A DNA stretch of 64,000 nt from Trichuris trichiura. Lineage: Eukaryota; Nematoda; Enoplea; Trichinellida; Trichuridae. Numbering within the stretch: the stretch's first letter is position 1; every line of letters begins with the position of its first letter. This document shows, in pieces, positions 34,390 through 47,725 of the stretch. The DNA lies in the NCBI GenBank assembly GCA_037903355.1, contig JBAJFE010000014.1:806001-870000 (forward strand), read 5' to 3'. The position numbers and the translations under genes were made by a program. Under the pieces are notes generated by a model, which did no database searches, was not told where the DNA came from, and saw only the letters and a list, made by a program, of their open reading frames with translations.

Positions 34390-36150
34390 ATGATCTCGCC
34401 TTCTGCCCCTGAAAGTCGAGTCCGTTGGGCAGTTAATATCGCAGCTGATGAAGAAAATCTTGCCGAACCCTCAGGGAGCTCAGAGAATGATACAACTGAT
34501 TCCCTGCTTGGGACGAGCTGTAATGAAGATGTGAATGAGCTGATTGAATGGCTAAACAGCGCGGACCTTGTACCCAGCTCCACGGTTATAATGTCGTTAG
34601 CCAAGGCGCTTAAGGTACTAATCGATACAATGATGACTCATTTGCGAAGCGAACTGAATTGCTTGGATGAAAGGATTAACGTAAAGTCAGACCTTTTCAC
34701 AAAACGACAGGGTGAATGTTCGAAAGAGAAATTCTTGCACAAGCTTTATGTGAATCCTTATTTCCGCGACGAACGTCGATTTATACCTATGCCGAACGAT
34801 GATACCCTTAGAAGAAAAAAACTGAGCTTACCAAGCATGCTAGCAACTACACTTATGAAATGGAGCGAAGAAGAGGTCTTACTTTTGTCATGCGCAGTCA
34901 GAGAGTCTATAAAAGGTGCATTGGCAAATAAACTTACCCTAGAATACAACAATATGCTGGCAGATTTACAAGTGCTGAAAAAGAGTGGCAAAGAAAATGG
35001 GGAACAGGAAGAAGCTATTAAAAGTGGTGAACAAGCTTTGGATGAGTTCCGAAAGCAACTTGAAGACCCTGAATGGCAGGAAAAAGTGATTGAAGAAACG
35101 TTTAACGACGCTGCGTCTGCTTCTTCAATTGAATGGGATCAAGTTGCCGAAACCGTTAAGAAAGGTCAAACGAAACGATACCCTAACGAAAGAAGCGAAG
35201 CGGAGTGCCGGTCGGCATGGCTTTACGCCTACGCTCCTTGGATCAAAAGAGGCGACTGGTCGGAAAAGGAAGTTGCCGATTTGCTTTCCATTGCGGAAGA
35301 GCACAAGTTTAGAAATTGGATTGCCATTGCGGAAAAGCTAGGCACGGGCAGGACTGCTTTTGCCTGCGTGCAGAAGTATGTTCAGGAACTCGATGACAAA
35401 AATGGAAAGGGAGGCTGCTGGACTCCGGAAGAGGATAAAAAGCTTCTTGAGCTAGTAAGCTTCTTTTCCAAAGGAGATCACGTTTTGTGGAGGCCAGTTG
35501 CGTTCAATCTGGAGAATCGGGATGCAACGCAGTGTAGGCAACGCTACGAAGCACTTCACGTTCGTCGAGGACATTGGACCGAAGAGGAAGACCGTTTATT
35601 ACTTCAAGCGGTTAAGCGGCATGGCAAAAAATCATGGGCGGCAGTTGCTGCTCAAGTCCCAGACAGATCGGCCGTGCAGTGCCGAGCACGCTATAAGGAC
35701 GTCTTGGATAAAGGTGTTAAATTGTCTTCGTGGACGAAGTTGGAGGATGAAATTCTTATGCTCGGTTTCAAAACCTTTGGTCGTTGTTGGACAAAAATAT
35801 CCAACCTCATTGTCGGACGAACCGGCAACCAAGTGAAGATGCGCTTTCGCGCCTTGGAGAAGATCAAAAAAAAGTTGTGTTCAGACTCTTATCAACTACA
35901 GCTTTTGGCTAAAGATCGTGCCGGCAAATTGAAACGCGAACGTCGCGCAGCGATGCGTCGCGAAGTGTTAAGCGATTCGTCGGAAGAAGAAGGCAAAGAA
36001 GAAGTGCCATCCTTATCCTCGCTTCAAGATTTCCTAAGCACGCTTGACGAGTCAGAAAGAAAAGCCATTGAACTTGGTTTGTCTAAGATTAAGAATAGGT
36101 ACAGCGATAAAGAGCGTAAGTCTCAGAGCAAAATAAAAAATGATGCTTAA
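34390..36150 (+). CDS. SNAPC4: snRNA-activating protein complex subunit 4 (SNAP190-like Myb protein)
   Basis: SNAPC4 is the largest subunit of SNAPc, which binds the proximal sequence element of snRNA promoters and directs RNA polymerases II and III in the nucleus. The protein is 586 residues from the ATG at 34390 and intronless. After an N-terminal helical part it has a half repeat (EWDQVAETV, near 240) and then four Myb repeats with the spaced tryptophans: WSEKEVADLLSIAEEHKFRNW, CWTPEEDKKLLELVSFF, HWTEEEDRLLLQAVKRHGKKSW and SWTKLEDEILMLGFKTFGRCW. Each is followed by an RxxxQC-type recognition helix (for example RDATQCRQRY, RSAVQCRARY). The 4.5-repeat layout is characteristic of SNAP190. A basic KLKRERRAAMRRE and acidic serine stretch precede a short C-terminal SNAPc-binding-like region. 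It is much shorter than the vertebrate protein, as in other invertebrates. AATAAA follows at about 36180. Confidence 0.92.
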   Translation: MISPSAPESRVRWAVNIAADEENLAEPSGSSENDTTDSLLGTSCNEDVNELIEWLNSADLVPSSTVIMSLAKALKVLIDTMMTHLRSELNCLDERINVKSDLFTKRQGECSKEKFLHKLYVNPYFRDERRFIPMPNDDTLRRKKLSLPSMLATTLMKWSEEEVLLLSCAVRESIKGALANKLTLEYNNMLADLQVLKKSGKENGEQEEAIKSGEQALDEFRKQLEDPEWQEKVIEETFNDAASASSIEWDQVAETVKKGQTKRYPNERSEAECRSAWLYAYAPWIKRGDWSEKEVADLLSIAEEHKFRNWIAIAEKLGTGRTAFACVQKYVQELDDKNGKGGCWTPEEDKKLLELVSFFSKGDHVLWRPVAFNLENRDATQCRQRYEALHVRRGHWTEEEDRLLLQAVKRHGKKSWAAVAAQVPDRSAVQCRARYKDVLDKGVKLSSWTKLEDEILMLGFKTFGRCWTKISNLIVGRTGNQVKMRFRALEKIKKKLCSDSYQLQLLAKDRAGKLKRERRAAMRREVLSDSSEEEGKEEVPSLSSLQDFLSTLDESERKAIELGLSKIKNRYSDKERKSQSKIKNDA

Positions 36151-36189
36151 GCCAGAACGATATGTTAATGACTGGATCTAATAAAATAT

Positions 36190-36723
36190 TCAATGCATGC
36201 TCCTAATTCCGCACCAATCGAAACGAATGCTTTACATTGCAATATTATTTAACGCAGGATTGACTTAGGGATGGATTTAATGTGCTTTCCTCAAACATTT
36301 TTCAATAAGTTTTCTTTTTTCTTTGGATAAATAAAAGTAATGCCATTAGACTTTGTCTACGAAATAGGCAAGCGATCGGTAAATGATAAAGGTACGAACA
36401 ATATGAAATTATTAGCGTAAGTACGAATTTTAGAGGCTAGCCATACTTATGTGCGCTAACCGAATATTGCCGTCGCCTCGATTGACTAAGCCATTGTCTT
36501 GAAAGTGCCAATATTTTCTATGATTATCCTATCGGTATGCTACAATAATTTAAGTCAGTAGTACTCAAAGTTCGCTCGAAAATTTTGAATGCGTTGGCAG
36601 CGGTTTCTGTGGACCAATATTCGTCAGACGCAATCTCGCCAGGAAGGCGTTTTCAGAAACCTGAAGCTGCCACTCCTCCCGTCACATTCCCGCCATTTTT
36701 ATGCCTGAAATGGCACCTCATTT
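36190..36723. other. 3' flank of SNAPC4
   Basis: No further gene seen. Confidence 0.4.
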
Positions 36724-37153
36724 TCTGTTACGTCCGTGCGTATCTACTGCATGTCTTTGCCTGCATACATTCTTACTGTAATACTCAGTGTGTGCTGTTG
36801 GCATTGGCGGAGTATACGGCAGTGGCGACGAGAGTGAGATCGACTTCGCAAAGTTGGAACAACGCTTGGAACTCCACGAAGACAATTGACAGTTAATGAC
36901 CCCGTGCTCGCAAGTTCGTGCGACCGGACATTGAAGTGGGCCCGTGCCATTGTTACTGTTGTATGCAGCAGCACTCAAAATACTCTTGCTTATCACGTAT
37001 TGTGTGGGTCTCCTGCGAATCAGGACGACACAGTGTGTGTCATTGTCTGTAGCGCTAGAAGTAGTCGTTTGTGTCTCTCTCTCTGACTTGCGCTTCTCGA
37101 ATAAACGTTCTTCACGTCGACTGGCTCCCTCACGCACGCCTGAGTTACAACAG
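36724..37153 (+). mobile_element. Solo-LTR-like block
   Basis: Starts TGTTACGTC and ends GTTACAACA (TG...CA ends), with a GAATAAACG polyadenylation-type signal near 37100, as in gypsy-type LTRs. About 85 bp of its 5' part is repeated, diverged, at 37287-37371 (TTACTGTAxTACTCAGTGTG-like). I find no convincing target duplication and no internal coding region, so this is tentative. Confidence 0.4.
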
Positions 37154-37371
37154 TTACTAACAGACTCGGTCACCTTTTGTACATTGTTCGTACGGCAGAT
37201 GGGCTGATACTAAAAAGACATGTGACGCAATCCCGCCCACGAAGCGCATCGTAATGCTTAAGCTAAAAGGCAGAGAAATGTTATGCCCGTCCTTACTTAC
37301 TGTACGTCTTTGCTTGCATATGTTTTTACTGTATTATTCAGTGTGTGTTGTTGGCACTTGCGAAGTAAAGA

Positions 37372-39530
37372 ATTGACGCGTACATGGCATTTTCTGTTAA
37401 CGCGTTGGTTGAACAAAACGCAGGGGCGAAGCAAAGCGGAGCAGCAAATTACATTAAGTAAAATGCATTGCGCAGTAGAACATCGCTTTTGTTACGACGC
37501 TAAATACAGCAGACTAACTCGAGCAGGCAACCCTAAGCTAGTCTGCAGTGTTGCAGTTCTCATTGGCAAGAAAGGACTTCTGACCTGCAGATCAGTTTAC
37601 TGTAATTGTTCCCCGTTGTCAGCGATAATTCTATAGTACATACCAGCGGCGCGGGAGCTCTGAAGTGGTAGAATTTTTTTCATGATAAGCATCATTTCGC
37701 AAGGTCGTACAAATGGACTGACTAAGGCCCACGTCAAGTTGAAGTGGACTTTGTGTGATAAAATTGGAGATGATTCCAGCGCAAAACTTGTCAGGGCGCT
37801 GATGCAATGTCTAAAAGTTTTTTTTGGCGGATGGAGACAAGTGCACCTGCTGCCCTACGTTTTCGATTATGCTAAAGAAGTTTATTGGTTAGAAAGGCCA
37901 GCACTCGAAAAAGTCAGTTTTGCAAAAAAAGTACTCAACAGAAACTGCCTTTAGAAGCGTAAAACAGAAGCCAGTCTGTGAAGAAGAAAATCATCTTCCC
38001 AAGACGTTAACTTATTCTCTCTAGACGAGATCAAAGGATTTTTGAGAAAGTTCTGCTTTTCTTTTGTTACACACTCTAAAAAATTACAATCGAAGCCCTC
38101 ATATACGAACAGGTTGGGACCAGGGATAGCTCGGACAGAAGAGCCTTCCAAACACGAGGAGTATTACCGCACGGTGAATCAGAATGCAGGTGAAAACAGC
38201 GTAAAGTTACCTTTTTTTTCAACAACCACCATGGTCGCTGTGAGCTCAAAAAAGTTGAACTTGTTCTCAAAAAACAGGGACAATGAATTATCAGACCAGC
38301 GTGGTCAGAGAATGATCAGGTATCCGTTATATACAAAAAGCGTCCTAAGCTATGGTTCGTTTTATTCTTGAGCCTTAATTTCAAAAAACAGTACTTCAAA
38401 TGTAGAATGCCGTGCGTTTTAGCCAAACGAAAAAAGATCAGAAAGCAGAGAAAAAGTTGTAGCAAAAGGTGGTTATGTGGCAACCTGAGCATCTTTACTG
38501 CTTATGGTAGAAATGGGAAGAGTTTGAGTTTACCGCTTTTAAAGTGCTGCTTGTTATCGTTGATGTTCTAAACAACATTAGCGCATAACGACTAGCCACG
38601 CGTCAATCATCAGTTTAATCAAAATTTGAAATTAAAGAAAATTGCGTAGTTGCTCAGGTCACATCACTAGCGAAATGGATAAAAAGGGTATTGCGTTATA
38701 GCTTCTTCAGAATTTTTAGCTTTACAGTGGTCCTGTAGCTTATTTTGTGGGACTAAGCTAACGGACTATTTAATCCTACTTGCCAAAGTTTAATGAATAG
38801 GTCTAGATGAGGTTTTATTTCGCAATGACACTGAGTTATGTGCGTATGTTAGTTTCATTGATTCTTTGGCGCAAGTAGGAATGGTATAAGTGCCAGATAA
38901 ATCTTGATTTTGAAGTTTGACGTGTTACAGTCTTGCATAAACATTATACGCAGGTACTAACTTTGGTATAACTAAGTTCTGCATTGGAATAGCTGGCTAG
39001 CAGACGTTTATATTTGCTTTGCAGTGCGCAGAGTTTAAGAAAAGTTTTGTTTGCGAATTATCGAACGCTCGTAAGTTTTTAACTTTAAAAATTCCTGACT
39101 TTAAAAGTGGTCGGATAATCTCACTTTTCAAAAATTTGCAATCATTTATTGTAAAAAAAAATTTGTTTGTAACCGCCATTTGTGGGCAGCGCATTTATAG
39201 AGCGATTTATTTCTTTAGGAACGACGGTCCAACCTTACTGTAAGCTTTGTCTGTCATCATTTCACGCACATTAAAATCAGCAATATGTTAAAATTGTACA
39301 AGAAATTTCGACTGCTCGTTATGAACCCTTTTCCATTAACATGCTTTAAAACGCGAAATTCTCTTCGACTGAATCGCGTCACCTGCGTTTCCGGTGTACT
39401 GTATGAACTGGCGCGGCAACGGTTTTTGTAGAAACGCACCACTGCACAATTGCATCTCTTTGCGACGGTTCTTTGCGATAAAATTGGTACCGATCATTTT
39501 TTAATATTCAGCGAATAAATTCAACATACC
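37372..39530. other. Spacer upstream of PDS5
   Basis: No supported gene. A 90-residue frame at 37682-37954 has no recognisable domain. Confidence 0.4.
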
Positions 39531-42500
39531 ATGACTTGTTGCCTACCCGATCTGGTTCTTTCGGGTGGAGTGAAGAGATTGATCGACCAGCTGAAGGTAA
39601 CCGCGTTGAGTAGCTAAATCTAAACAGTACTACTTCGTTATATTTATCTAGAACGCAAAAGAAATATTGTCATCCGTTAATGAAGATGAATCTTGCCTTA
39701 CCGTATATGAATCATTTGCGACGAGCCTTTGCTCGGACGAACTATTGAAGCACAGCAGTCCCCAAGTCAGAATACTCGCGGCGTGTTGTTTGGCCGACCT
39801 GCTTCGTATTGATAGCTCAGATTACCTTTTCCCGGATAAGAAAGTGAAGGTGAAGTTGCATTCACACCAATACTGGTCTATTGCGATGCTGAATGTTGTT
39901 TTATGCAGGACCTTTTGCTGTTTTGTATGGACCAGCTGAAAATGATCACAAAGCCCGACCTGCCGGGATACTTTGACGCGGCTTATCTTTTAGAAGTATT
40001 CTCTAGTTGGTGGAATGATTTTTTCGTCAAAATTTCTTATCGCAGAATTTGTCCAGTTCGAAAACATTTTTTCGCTTTCTTCCCCTGGACGACAGCAGCG
40101 GTTTGCTACTTCGTTTGTACAAGCTGCTCTACTCGTTATGCACGGACACTTTGGACGAAAGGATGTGGAATTTTGTCGCCGAAATTGGCGTTGATCTTTT
40201 CCGAGAAGTCGGCATCATCCCCGCTGAACTGATGCAATTGGTTCTTGGTCATTTGGTTCAAAAGGAGCAGGTTTGTCGCGTGACCGCGTGACGAGTGGTT
40301 GGCCTTACGAATTGTTGCAGGGAAAAAGTGGCAAGCATAGACTTTCGGCGGAAATAATTCAAAGATGCGAAGATACTTTGCAATCTTCGATTCTTTCGGT
40401 TTGCGCCATTTGCTTTGCTCCATTATGTTTGCTGCAACCCTATTATTTTTTGCAGGCCTTCTCAACAGCCTTATTTGATTCAAAGTCGCTGACCGACTGG
40501 TTTGCCGCCAATACATATCCCATTTTTGTGGAATTTTACCGCGTAAACTCGAGCCTGGCAATAGCGACATTGCCATTTATATGCCAAAACATGAAGGTAC
40601 GTCCAATTTTGTATTCATCAGCTATTCTCAGCTCTTTTTTGGCTCGCTTCAGAGCACCAACGACGATGCAAGATTCGAGACCGTTCGTTTCTATAGCCAA
40701 CTGCTTGTCGAACCAGAACTTAACGTCGCAGCAGATAATCCACAATTATGGCATAGTTTCCTTGGCCGGTACATATCTCGTGCGCTTTCTTGATGCCCAA
40801 ATAAGGATTGCTTGTCTGCAGTTTTCACGATGTTTCTCCTCCTATTCGCCAGTGTTGTGTTCGCATATCATCCCACCTAATGCTGTCTCGTCCGGAGCTT
40901 GCCGATGACCTTAGAAGTAGTCAATGAATTTCTCAAAGCAGAAATGCTGCTTTATGCATATCTATACTTCAGATGCGTTGGAAAGTCGTTCTGGTGACAC
41001 AGACGAAGCGATTCGATTCGAAGTACTGTCCGCGCTGTTGAGAATCATTAAAAAAGGCAGCACGTCGTTGATGACCGATCGTTTATTGAATGCAGTGAAG
41101 GTCCGAACTCTTGACAAGAAGGTGAGTTTTCGTCTTTTCATTTTTAGATGCTCATAAAACGGCATATTTATCGATTTGCATGTTTCTCAAAACAAATAAT
41201 CCGGCAGTCTCTGCTTTTGCGTAATGAAATGCGTAGTCTCTCCAACTTTTTCTTTCTGCCATTATCGTCCAATTGTAGGTTTGCAATTTGTTTTAGTTCA
41301 AAGTCCGCCGTGAGGCAGTGATATGTTTGTCCAATTTTTACAAACGACTTGTCAGCAGTTCACCCGACGAGGAAATTGATGCCAAATATGGTTGGATAAA
41401 GAATCGACTGCTCTATTCTTTCTACTGTCCCCAAGTGGAGGATCGCCTTTTGTGTCACAAAATTTTGAACACTTCTCTGGTTTGTCACTCGTCGCCAACT
41501 GAGGAGCGCGCGAAAAAGTTGTACGATCTCTATTCTTCCGTCGACGATAGAGCTTTGAAGTAAGCCCGATTGTGATCAGCCGAAGGCTTTAATACGAGAA
41601 TAAATTGCTTTCAGAGTTTTGAATACCATTTTCATTGGACAAGCAGAGTAAACATACCGGCCGGTTACGCAGGGCGTTCTTTGAAACACGCAGGTTTTAT
41701 TTCAGGGCTCGATCTCTTGTCTTGCATATAATTGATCTGCACGAAGCTGTACAAGACGCCGCTCATCAAAATGACTTGTTAATCTCATTAAGAAAGCTTT
41801 CCGGTAAACTATATCTTATAGTGTGGGGTGCGCTTTAAAAAATTGAGCGCCCTCTTTCTGTAGAGATTTGGTCCTGCAGCTACAAGGTGACGGAAGAACT
41901 GCAAAAGCTGTTCTCTTACGTGTGCAGTGACGAAGAGGCAAAATCTTATCTCAGGCATATATTGTCTTTGGAACTATTAAAGTCTGAGGTGGACGAATGC
42001 GTGGTCAGTTCGCATAACAGCTTCGAATGCCTTTCTAATAAATATCCATTCAAGGATAGTCTCCTTTCCAAGATTGGCGACAGTTGCTCCGCTGTTGTGC
42101 GTTCAACTGCCAGAGAACTGTTGGAATGGGTTGCGCCTGTTTTGATAGATCGAGAAACAATCGACTTTCTTGTTCAAATGGTTGAAAAGGGCCTTATGGA
42201 ATCAGCGTCGTCGCCTCAAGCCATCTCGCGGCATTACAGCTCTCGTTCGTTAAGCATGCTGCTGGTTTGTTGCCTTTCAGCTTCTTGTTTTTGTTGTTTC
42301 GCAGCCAGGTGATCATTTTAGGTATTATCCTATTCGTTCACCAAAGCCTTCTGCTTACCAAACACCGCCCAAGGGGTGCTCACAATTTTGCAAGACCCCT
42401 TAGAGGAAGCGGACGCCACAGCCGCTGTTCATTTAGTCTCCAACGTGGCTGACATGTTCAACAATTTTGATGACCTTAAAGGGTAGGTTTTGCTTGCTTT

Positions 42501-45500
42501 TGTTGCCTCCCGCGCGTCCTTCCATCGAAAATTGCCGCTGTTGCAACCGTGGCAAAGGTGCGGTTCGAACAGATGTTAATCGAGACGATGAGAACCGTGC
42601 TGCTGTCGGAATGGTCCCCCTGCGCCTGCAGCGCTGTTTTATGGCTAAACCCCTTCTGGTTCGCTCAAAGCAATGTTATAACTCAGTATGGCTGACAACG
42701 CAGCGGGGAGAATCCTCAGGAGGGCCTTTTTCAACTGGTGATGCCCTTATAGAGCACGTTGCCTTAATCTGCAACTTGACCATGAATTTCGTCAGTCACA
42801 AATCTAAAGCCTCAAACCTGTTACAACCCTTGCTGACATACTGACAATAGCAACGTCTTACCAAGTTTTTCGCATGAAGAATAAGTGTGCCGAATTCCGA
42901 AAAGAAAGCACTGCACTTTCGAATGTTGAAGACTGGTTACATTGTGAAGAAAGGCTTCTTATTAACATTATTATTATATTAACGAAACACCGCTCATTCA
43001 TGCGCGTAAACCTGTGCTAAGAGCGCTGCATCGATTCTCGTTTGAATTAACGCCAAAAGCGGGAAAAGGTCGGTCGTGGAGTCTCCATTATTTGCAACAG
43101 CAGGTTTATTCTTGCAAGGAAAAAGATCTTATTTCTGTAGCGAATTATGCGATTCCATGTATGGCTTTTTGAAGAGTGATACGTTCAAGAATAGTGCAAC
43201 GTGTTTGCGCTTCGACTTGCGATGCAAATTCCCAGTCTTAGCCAACGAAAGCTCAATTCACATTTCGGTATAACTTTTCATGAAACCATGCTACCCATAA
43301 TTTAGTTGCCTCAGAAACGCATGCCATAAATTACAGCCTTTTCGCGTCATTTTTAACTAAGTCTTTTGACTATGAATGGTTTTTATCGTCTGCGCAGTAT
43401 TGAATATTTATTTTAAATGCGATTTTTAAAAACTTTCGATAGTTTTTTTTCAAAGATATTAAAGATCATTTCAGCCGACCTACTTTGAGTGATCTTTACA
43501 ACGATGAGCGTGCTGAACTTCTAATCTCGTCTATTATTGAACGTGCTTTCAGCTCGCTGAAGGAGGAGCTTGAACAGCGCCTGTTGGCACATGTACCAAA
43601 GCAGACAAAGTTTGTCATCAGAGCTTTTCACCGAATATGCGAAGATGACGAGTTTTCCGAAAAGTTTCACGTACCAAAGACGATTGGCCTACGTGCATTA
43701 TTTACTTTTTAATTGTTCCATGATTTAAGCAGCTCTATGCCGAGGCCTTTGAAGATGAAAGCGTTTTACCTTCGTCGCTGTACGGCATAGTGGAAGCAGT
43801 TACGTTGAGACCTCAGTTCTTTCGTGAAGAATTTGAAAATACCGTAGAGTGCGCGCGGGCATTCATTAATCGGAAAGAAGTAAGCTTCAGTAGGTATTAA
43901 TTGGCACTGCCGTAACTGAATTTATTTTCAGCCTGAGGCGAACACTAGCAATATCAATTTCGTCACAACGGTGGTAAGAATTACTATTGCTATGACGTAA
44001 GAGGAGAATGTTTGGCTGAACCTTAGGTCGCCTGCTTCGATTTCTTCGGAAAAGCTTTGGTTCGTTTGCCCAAAGAGCGAAGCAGCACGGTAGATAGTTG
44101 CGTTCAGCTTTTGTCTTCATATCTGACGCTCGACAAGCACTGGACATCGAATCTTGGGTAGATCCTTCAAGTTTGACGCCTTCTGCGTTTGGTTAAAAAC
44201 GACTTACCTCCTTTAGCGCAGCAGAGAAAGACCAGTTGCGAATAGCTGCTGCTACGGCATTGTTGAAGCTTAGCTTTTGTGAACAGACAACTCATATCTC
44301 GTCCGCTTTGTATCGTAAATTAGCCTATCTTTTAATCGTAAGCGTAATGCTAACTCGTTAGGCTATTTGCTACGCGACTTTTGTTTTCTCAAGGATAAGT
44401 CGAAAGAGGTTCGCGAAGCGATTTTGTCCAAGCTGAACAAATATGTCAAAACGGCCAGGTTGTCAGTGACCTTTCTGGCTGCCTTTTCCCTGGCTCCTTT
44501 GCTAACCGGTGTTTCGGCCGTGGAAAAGACAAAATTCGTAGAAAAGGTCGAAGAAATATTCTTGGAAAGCGTTCAACATAGAAGAAGCTTGATTCGCCGC
44601 AATCCAGCTGTACAGAGCAATCGAAGTACGTGACGGCCTTGAAATTGTGCCAACAAAGTGGAACAAACATTTTTTTGAAGGGGTGTTTCTCGGAAACCTG
44701 CCAGAGTACTGTTTGTGCTATGCAATATATCTGCTTTCTTATTATCCCGAATTTGTTGACCACAATAACGATGGTATGCTACGAAAGCTGAAGAAGTAAG
44801 AAGGCGGTCAGTCTTTCCTGCGGCGACGATATTCTTGGCTTCTCGTTGTAGCTGTTTATGGTTCGCGATAAAACCACTTACTGACAGAAAGGACGGCTCT
44901 TGCATCAACGTCACGTTTATAGAGCAAGTCTTGGTGGCGCTGAAGCACTCAACGTTGGTCGAAGAACCCAAGGATAGCGATCAAAACAAAGCAAGCTTAC
45001 AGCCACACTGGCTTTCATGGACGTTAAATGGTTTCGCTTTCAGAAAGTTTGGGCACTTGTCGACCTTACCAATCTGCTGCTATGCTCGAAGTTTATCAGT
45101 AGTGAAAATAACATACCAATTAGTACTGGCGTGCCGAAACGATTCTTCCAACTCGCCTTCCCAGTCGGCGCAAACTCGAAGTCCTATCTGCCGTATTCTT
45201 TTGACGCGGAGATGAAGAGTGCGCGAATGAAATTGCAGCGCTCAGCTGCCGGCAACATATCCGCCATAAGTGCAATGACCACAAGTAAGTTGGCGCCGAC
45301 TACTGATGAGAAATCACTTTCTGTTCCCACTGCCGGTCCAAAGTCCATCGGTGAATTTGGGCATTCTGAGACAACTGACGCGTCTGAGTCACCAAAAGGT
45401 AAGTTAGCACCCATGTAGGGCAGCAGATCTGTCGAAGAAACGCAAACTTTATTTAAATTTTTATTTTATAAAATTTTTAGTAAGATATTAAAACGTGCTA

Positions 45501-47725
45501 TGCTGATCCCATCTTTAGCAGAAAGATCAGCAAGGTGTAATGAGATGATCGATGTTAGGGTGGAATAGCAAAAAGTCCGTCCTAAACGAGTTCCAAATTT
45601 TTTAGTTTGATTTTCCCGCGTGGTCATCTTTTCTCAGTATATTTTCTTATCTTTGTCTTGTTGTTTATCGAAAAAAGCTCTTCGTTAATTGTCTTTTATA
45701 TCGTTCCCGCCTTTTTGGTTTTCTTAATATTCTATCTTTTTTTCTTTTTTTGTTTATATTATTATTCCATTTTGATTTCATTATTTTTATTCTTCTTTAT
45801 TTTTGTATTTTTTTGAATAGAACGCCTCTTCGGTCTTTTGTTCTTTTTCTCTCCTTTGGCCTTCATTGTACTTTTACCTTTTCGACCGTTAGTGATATTT
45901 AATGTTTTTTAATGCCTAATGAAGCGTCTTATTGGAGTACAGAAAAAGAAATTAAAAAGCTTCTGAGGCAATGGTATATCCCCTTATCTGCGTGAAATGC
46001 AGGGGCAAATCCATCAAACTTGTGACAGGACGTATCATTGCTCCGGAAGCTTTGTAATAATCTTTCGTGTATTCCAATAAAACAGTTTATTTTGTGATTT
46101 GTATTTTCAATGTCCTATACTGATATGGAAGGGATGAATAATACGAAAATTAATTAGCGGATATTCTTTTCTCGAAAAGCGAAAAAGCAGAAGCAAGAAA
46201 GTAGAAGAAAAATAAAAAAACTGAAAATATAAACTGTATGCTTCGAATTGTCTTTCTGTTACGCCAACCCACCATGCTGATCTTTTTGATAAGGGCGGCA
46301 ACAGCAATCCCGAAAACTGTAATGTACTTTCGTATGACTTTGTTATTTCAACAGTTTTTTTCATGAATAAATTCCACAAAGTTAAATCCTACGCTCCCAT
46401 TATGAAAAGTCGCGTACGCAAGTATTCTTTTAGGCAATGTATCCATTGAAAGCAGCGTGATTAAAAAGAAAGGGCGAGGTCGCCCGAGGAAAGTTCCTGA
46501 AGCTAAGCGGCCGTCCACCCGTGGAAGCATACAAACCAAGTTGTCCATTGATGACTTCAGATTGGATGTATCCAAGACGGATCGTGGCAGCGACGCTTCA
46601 ACATTGGCAAAGTCTTCACGGGCTGATCAGGAAAACAACGTTAGCCCTCAGAGCCTTTCAAGGCAGTCGTCTAGTTATTCCCTAAGATCGTCAACAAAGC
46701 TTTCTGTCGGTTCAAATCCAGTTTCCCCTTCAGTAAGGAGGAAAGATGCCAATGATATGCTTGACAGATCAGTGGAACAAAAGTCACCATCAGATATAGC
46801 TTCAGCATGTATGCGAACGCCTGATCGACCAATTTTAGCCAATGGATGCGTTCGAAAATCTTCCAGAAAATCGGCCAAATCTAGGCGACAGTCTGACGAC
46901 GTTCCTCAGAATAGTAACTTAAGGCGAAGTTCCCGACTGTCAACGTCAGCTAGCCACGAAAGTCCACACAGCTTAAATAGCACACCTCCACTTACACCGA
47001 TGCGTGGTTCATCACATGGTCGGCTATCACGCAGGCTGTCTAGAAAGCTTGAATTTGGTGACGACCAAATTGAACAAAGCGGTCTTTCATCATCGGCGAA
47101 AGATCATTCGTCGGTTATCTGTTCGGAGCAAAATTCTCCGAGCAGCAGTGTTGGAAGGCTTGAGGAAGAGGCCGTCTCAACAAAGAAAAAGAAACGTACT
47201 CCAAAACAGCAACAGTCAACCGACAGTGCCAACCGCCAGAGTCCTCTGCGTCGAAAACGGCGTATTCTATCTTCGAATGGGTCCGATAATGAACGCAATC
47301 GTGAAAACAAGCGAAAGTGTTCCGTTGAGTCGGAATTCGAAAACGTACCTTCGTCACCAGCAGTCGTGCGCGCAGTGAAACAAAAAGTCAGCGTGTCCAG
47401 TGTAATTCCGTTGGATTCTGCTGAGTTGCGAAATGGCAACAAAAGTTCGCTAAGGAGCAGACAATCAGCAACTTCAAAGTAAGGTGGGACGCCAACATAG
47501 TTGAGCTTCATCTCGCTTGTTAAAGGAAGTCGCAGTTGCCCAAAAAGGATGTAGCCAAAGTAAGACGAAAACAAGCGAAGGTGAAAAGCGTCCGTGAAAA
47601 TTCGAATCGGGTTTTGAGGAGCGGTAAAAAAGTGTAAGGCAGTTTGCACCGGTTCGTTCTATTCGATATGTCTAACATATGAACATTTCAGATCGCAGGC
47701 GTTCATCGGCTTAACGAACAAGTAA
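39531..47725 (+). CDS. PDS5: Sister chromatid cohesion protein PDS5
   Basis: PDS5 is a HEAT-repeat regulator of the cohesin ring and acts on chromosomes. The first exon is 39531-39596 (VKRLIDQLK), the second starts at 39652 with HSSPQVRILAACCLADLLRI, and over 15 exons follow. Family signatures in order: DLLLFCMDQLKMITKPD, a HEAT segment with LLRLYKLLYSLCTDTLDERM, NPQLWHSFLGR, DEAIRFEVLSALLRIIKKGS, RTLDKKFKVRREAVICLSNF, IKNRLLYSFYCPQVEDRLLC, a LEWVAPVLID segment, ERAFSSLKEELEQRL, LRDFCFLKDKSKEVREAIL, and the C-terminal EHFRCPPG-free serine/lysine-rich tail. The tail begins after a 1-kb T-rich intron with the AT-hook KKKGRGRPRKVPEAKRP (exon from 46434), as in vertebrate PDS5B. Further basic serine-rich sequence runs to 47480 and into an exon from about 47519 (LPKKDVAKVRRKQAK). 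The exact last exon and several internal junctions in 42300-44400 are not resolved. Confidence 0.88.

Noticed and set aside
36718..37207. Several overlapping frames of 65-150 codons on both strands
   Set aside because: They overlap one another inside an LTR-like block and have no domain, signal peptide or splice support.
45607..45816. 69-residue very hydrophobic frame
   Set aside because: It is translation of a T-rich stretch within a PDS5 intron.
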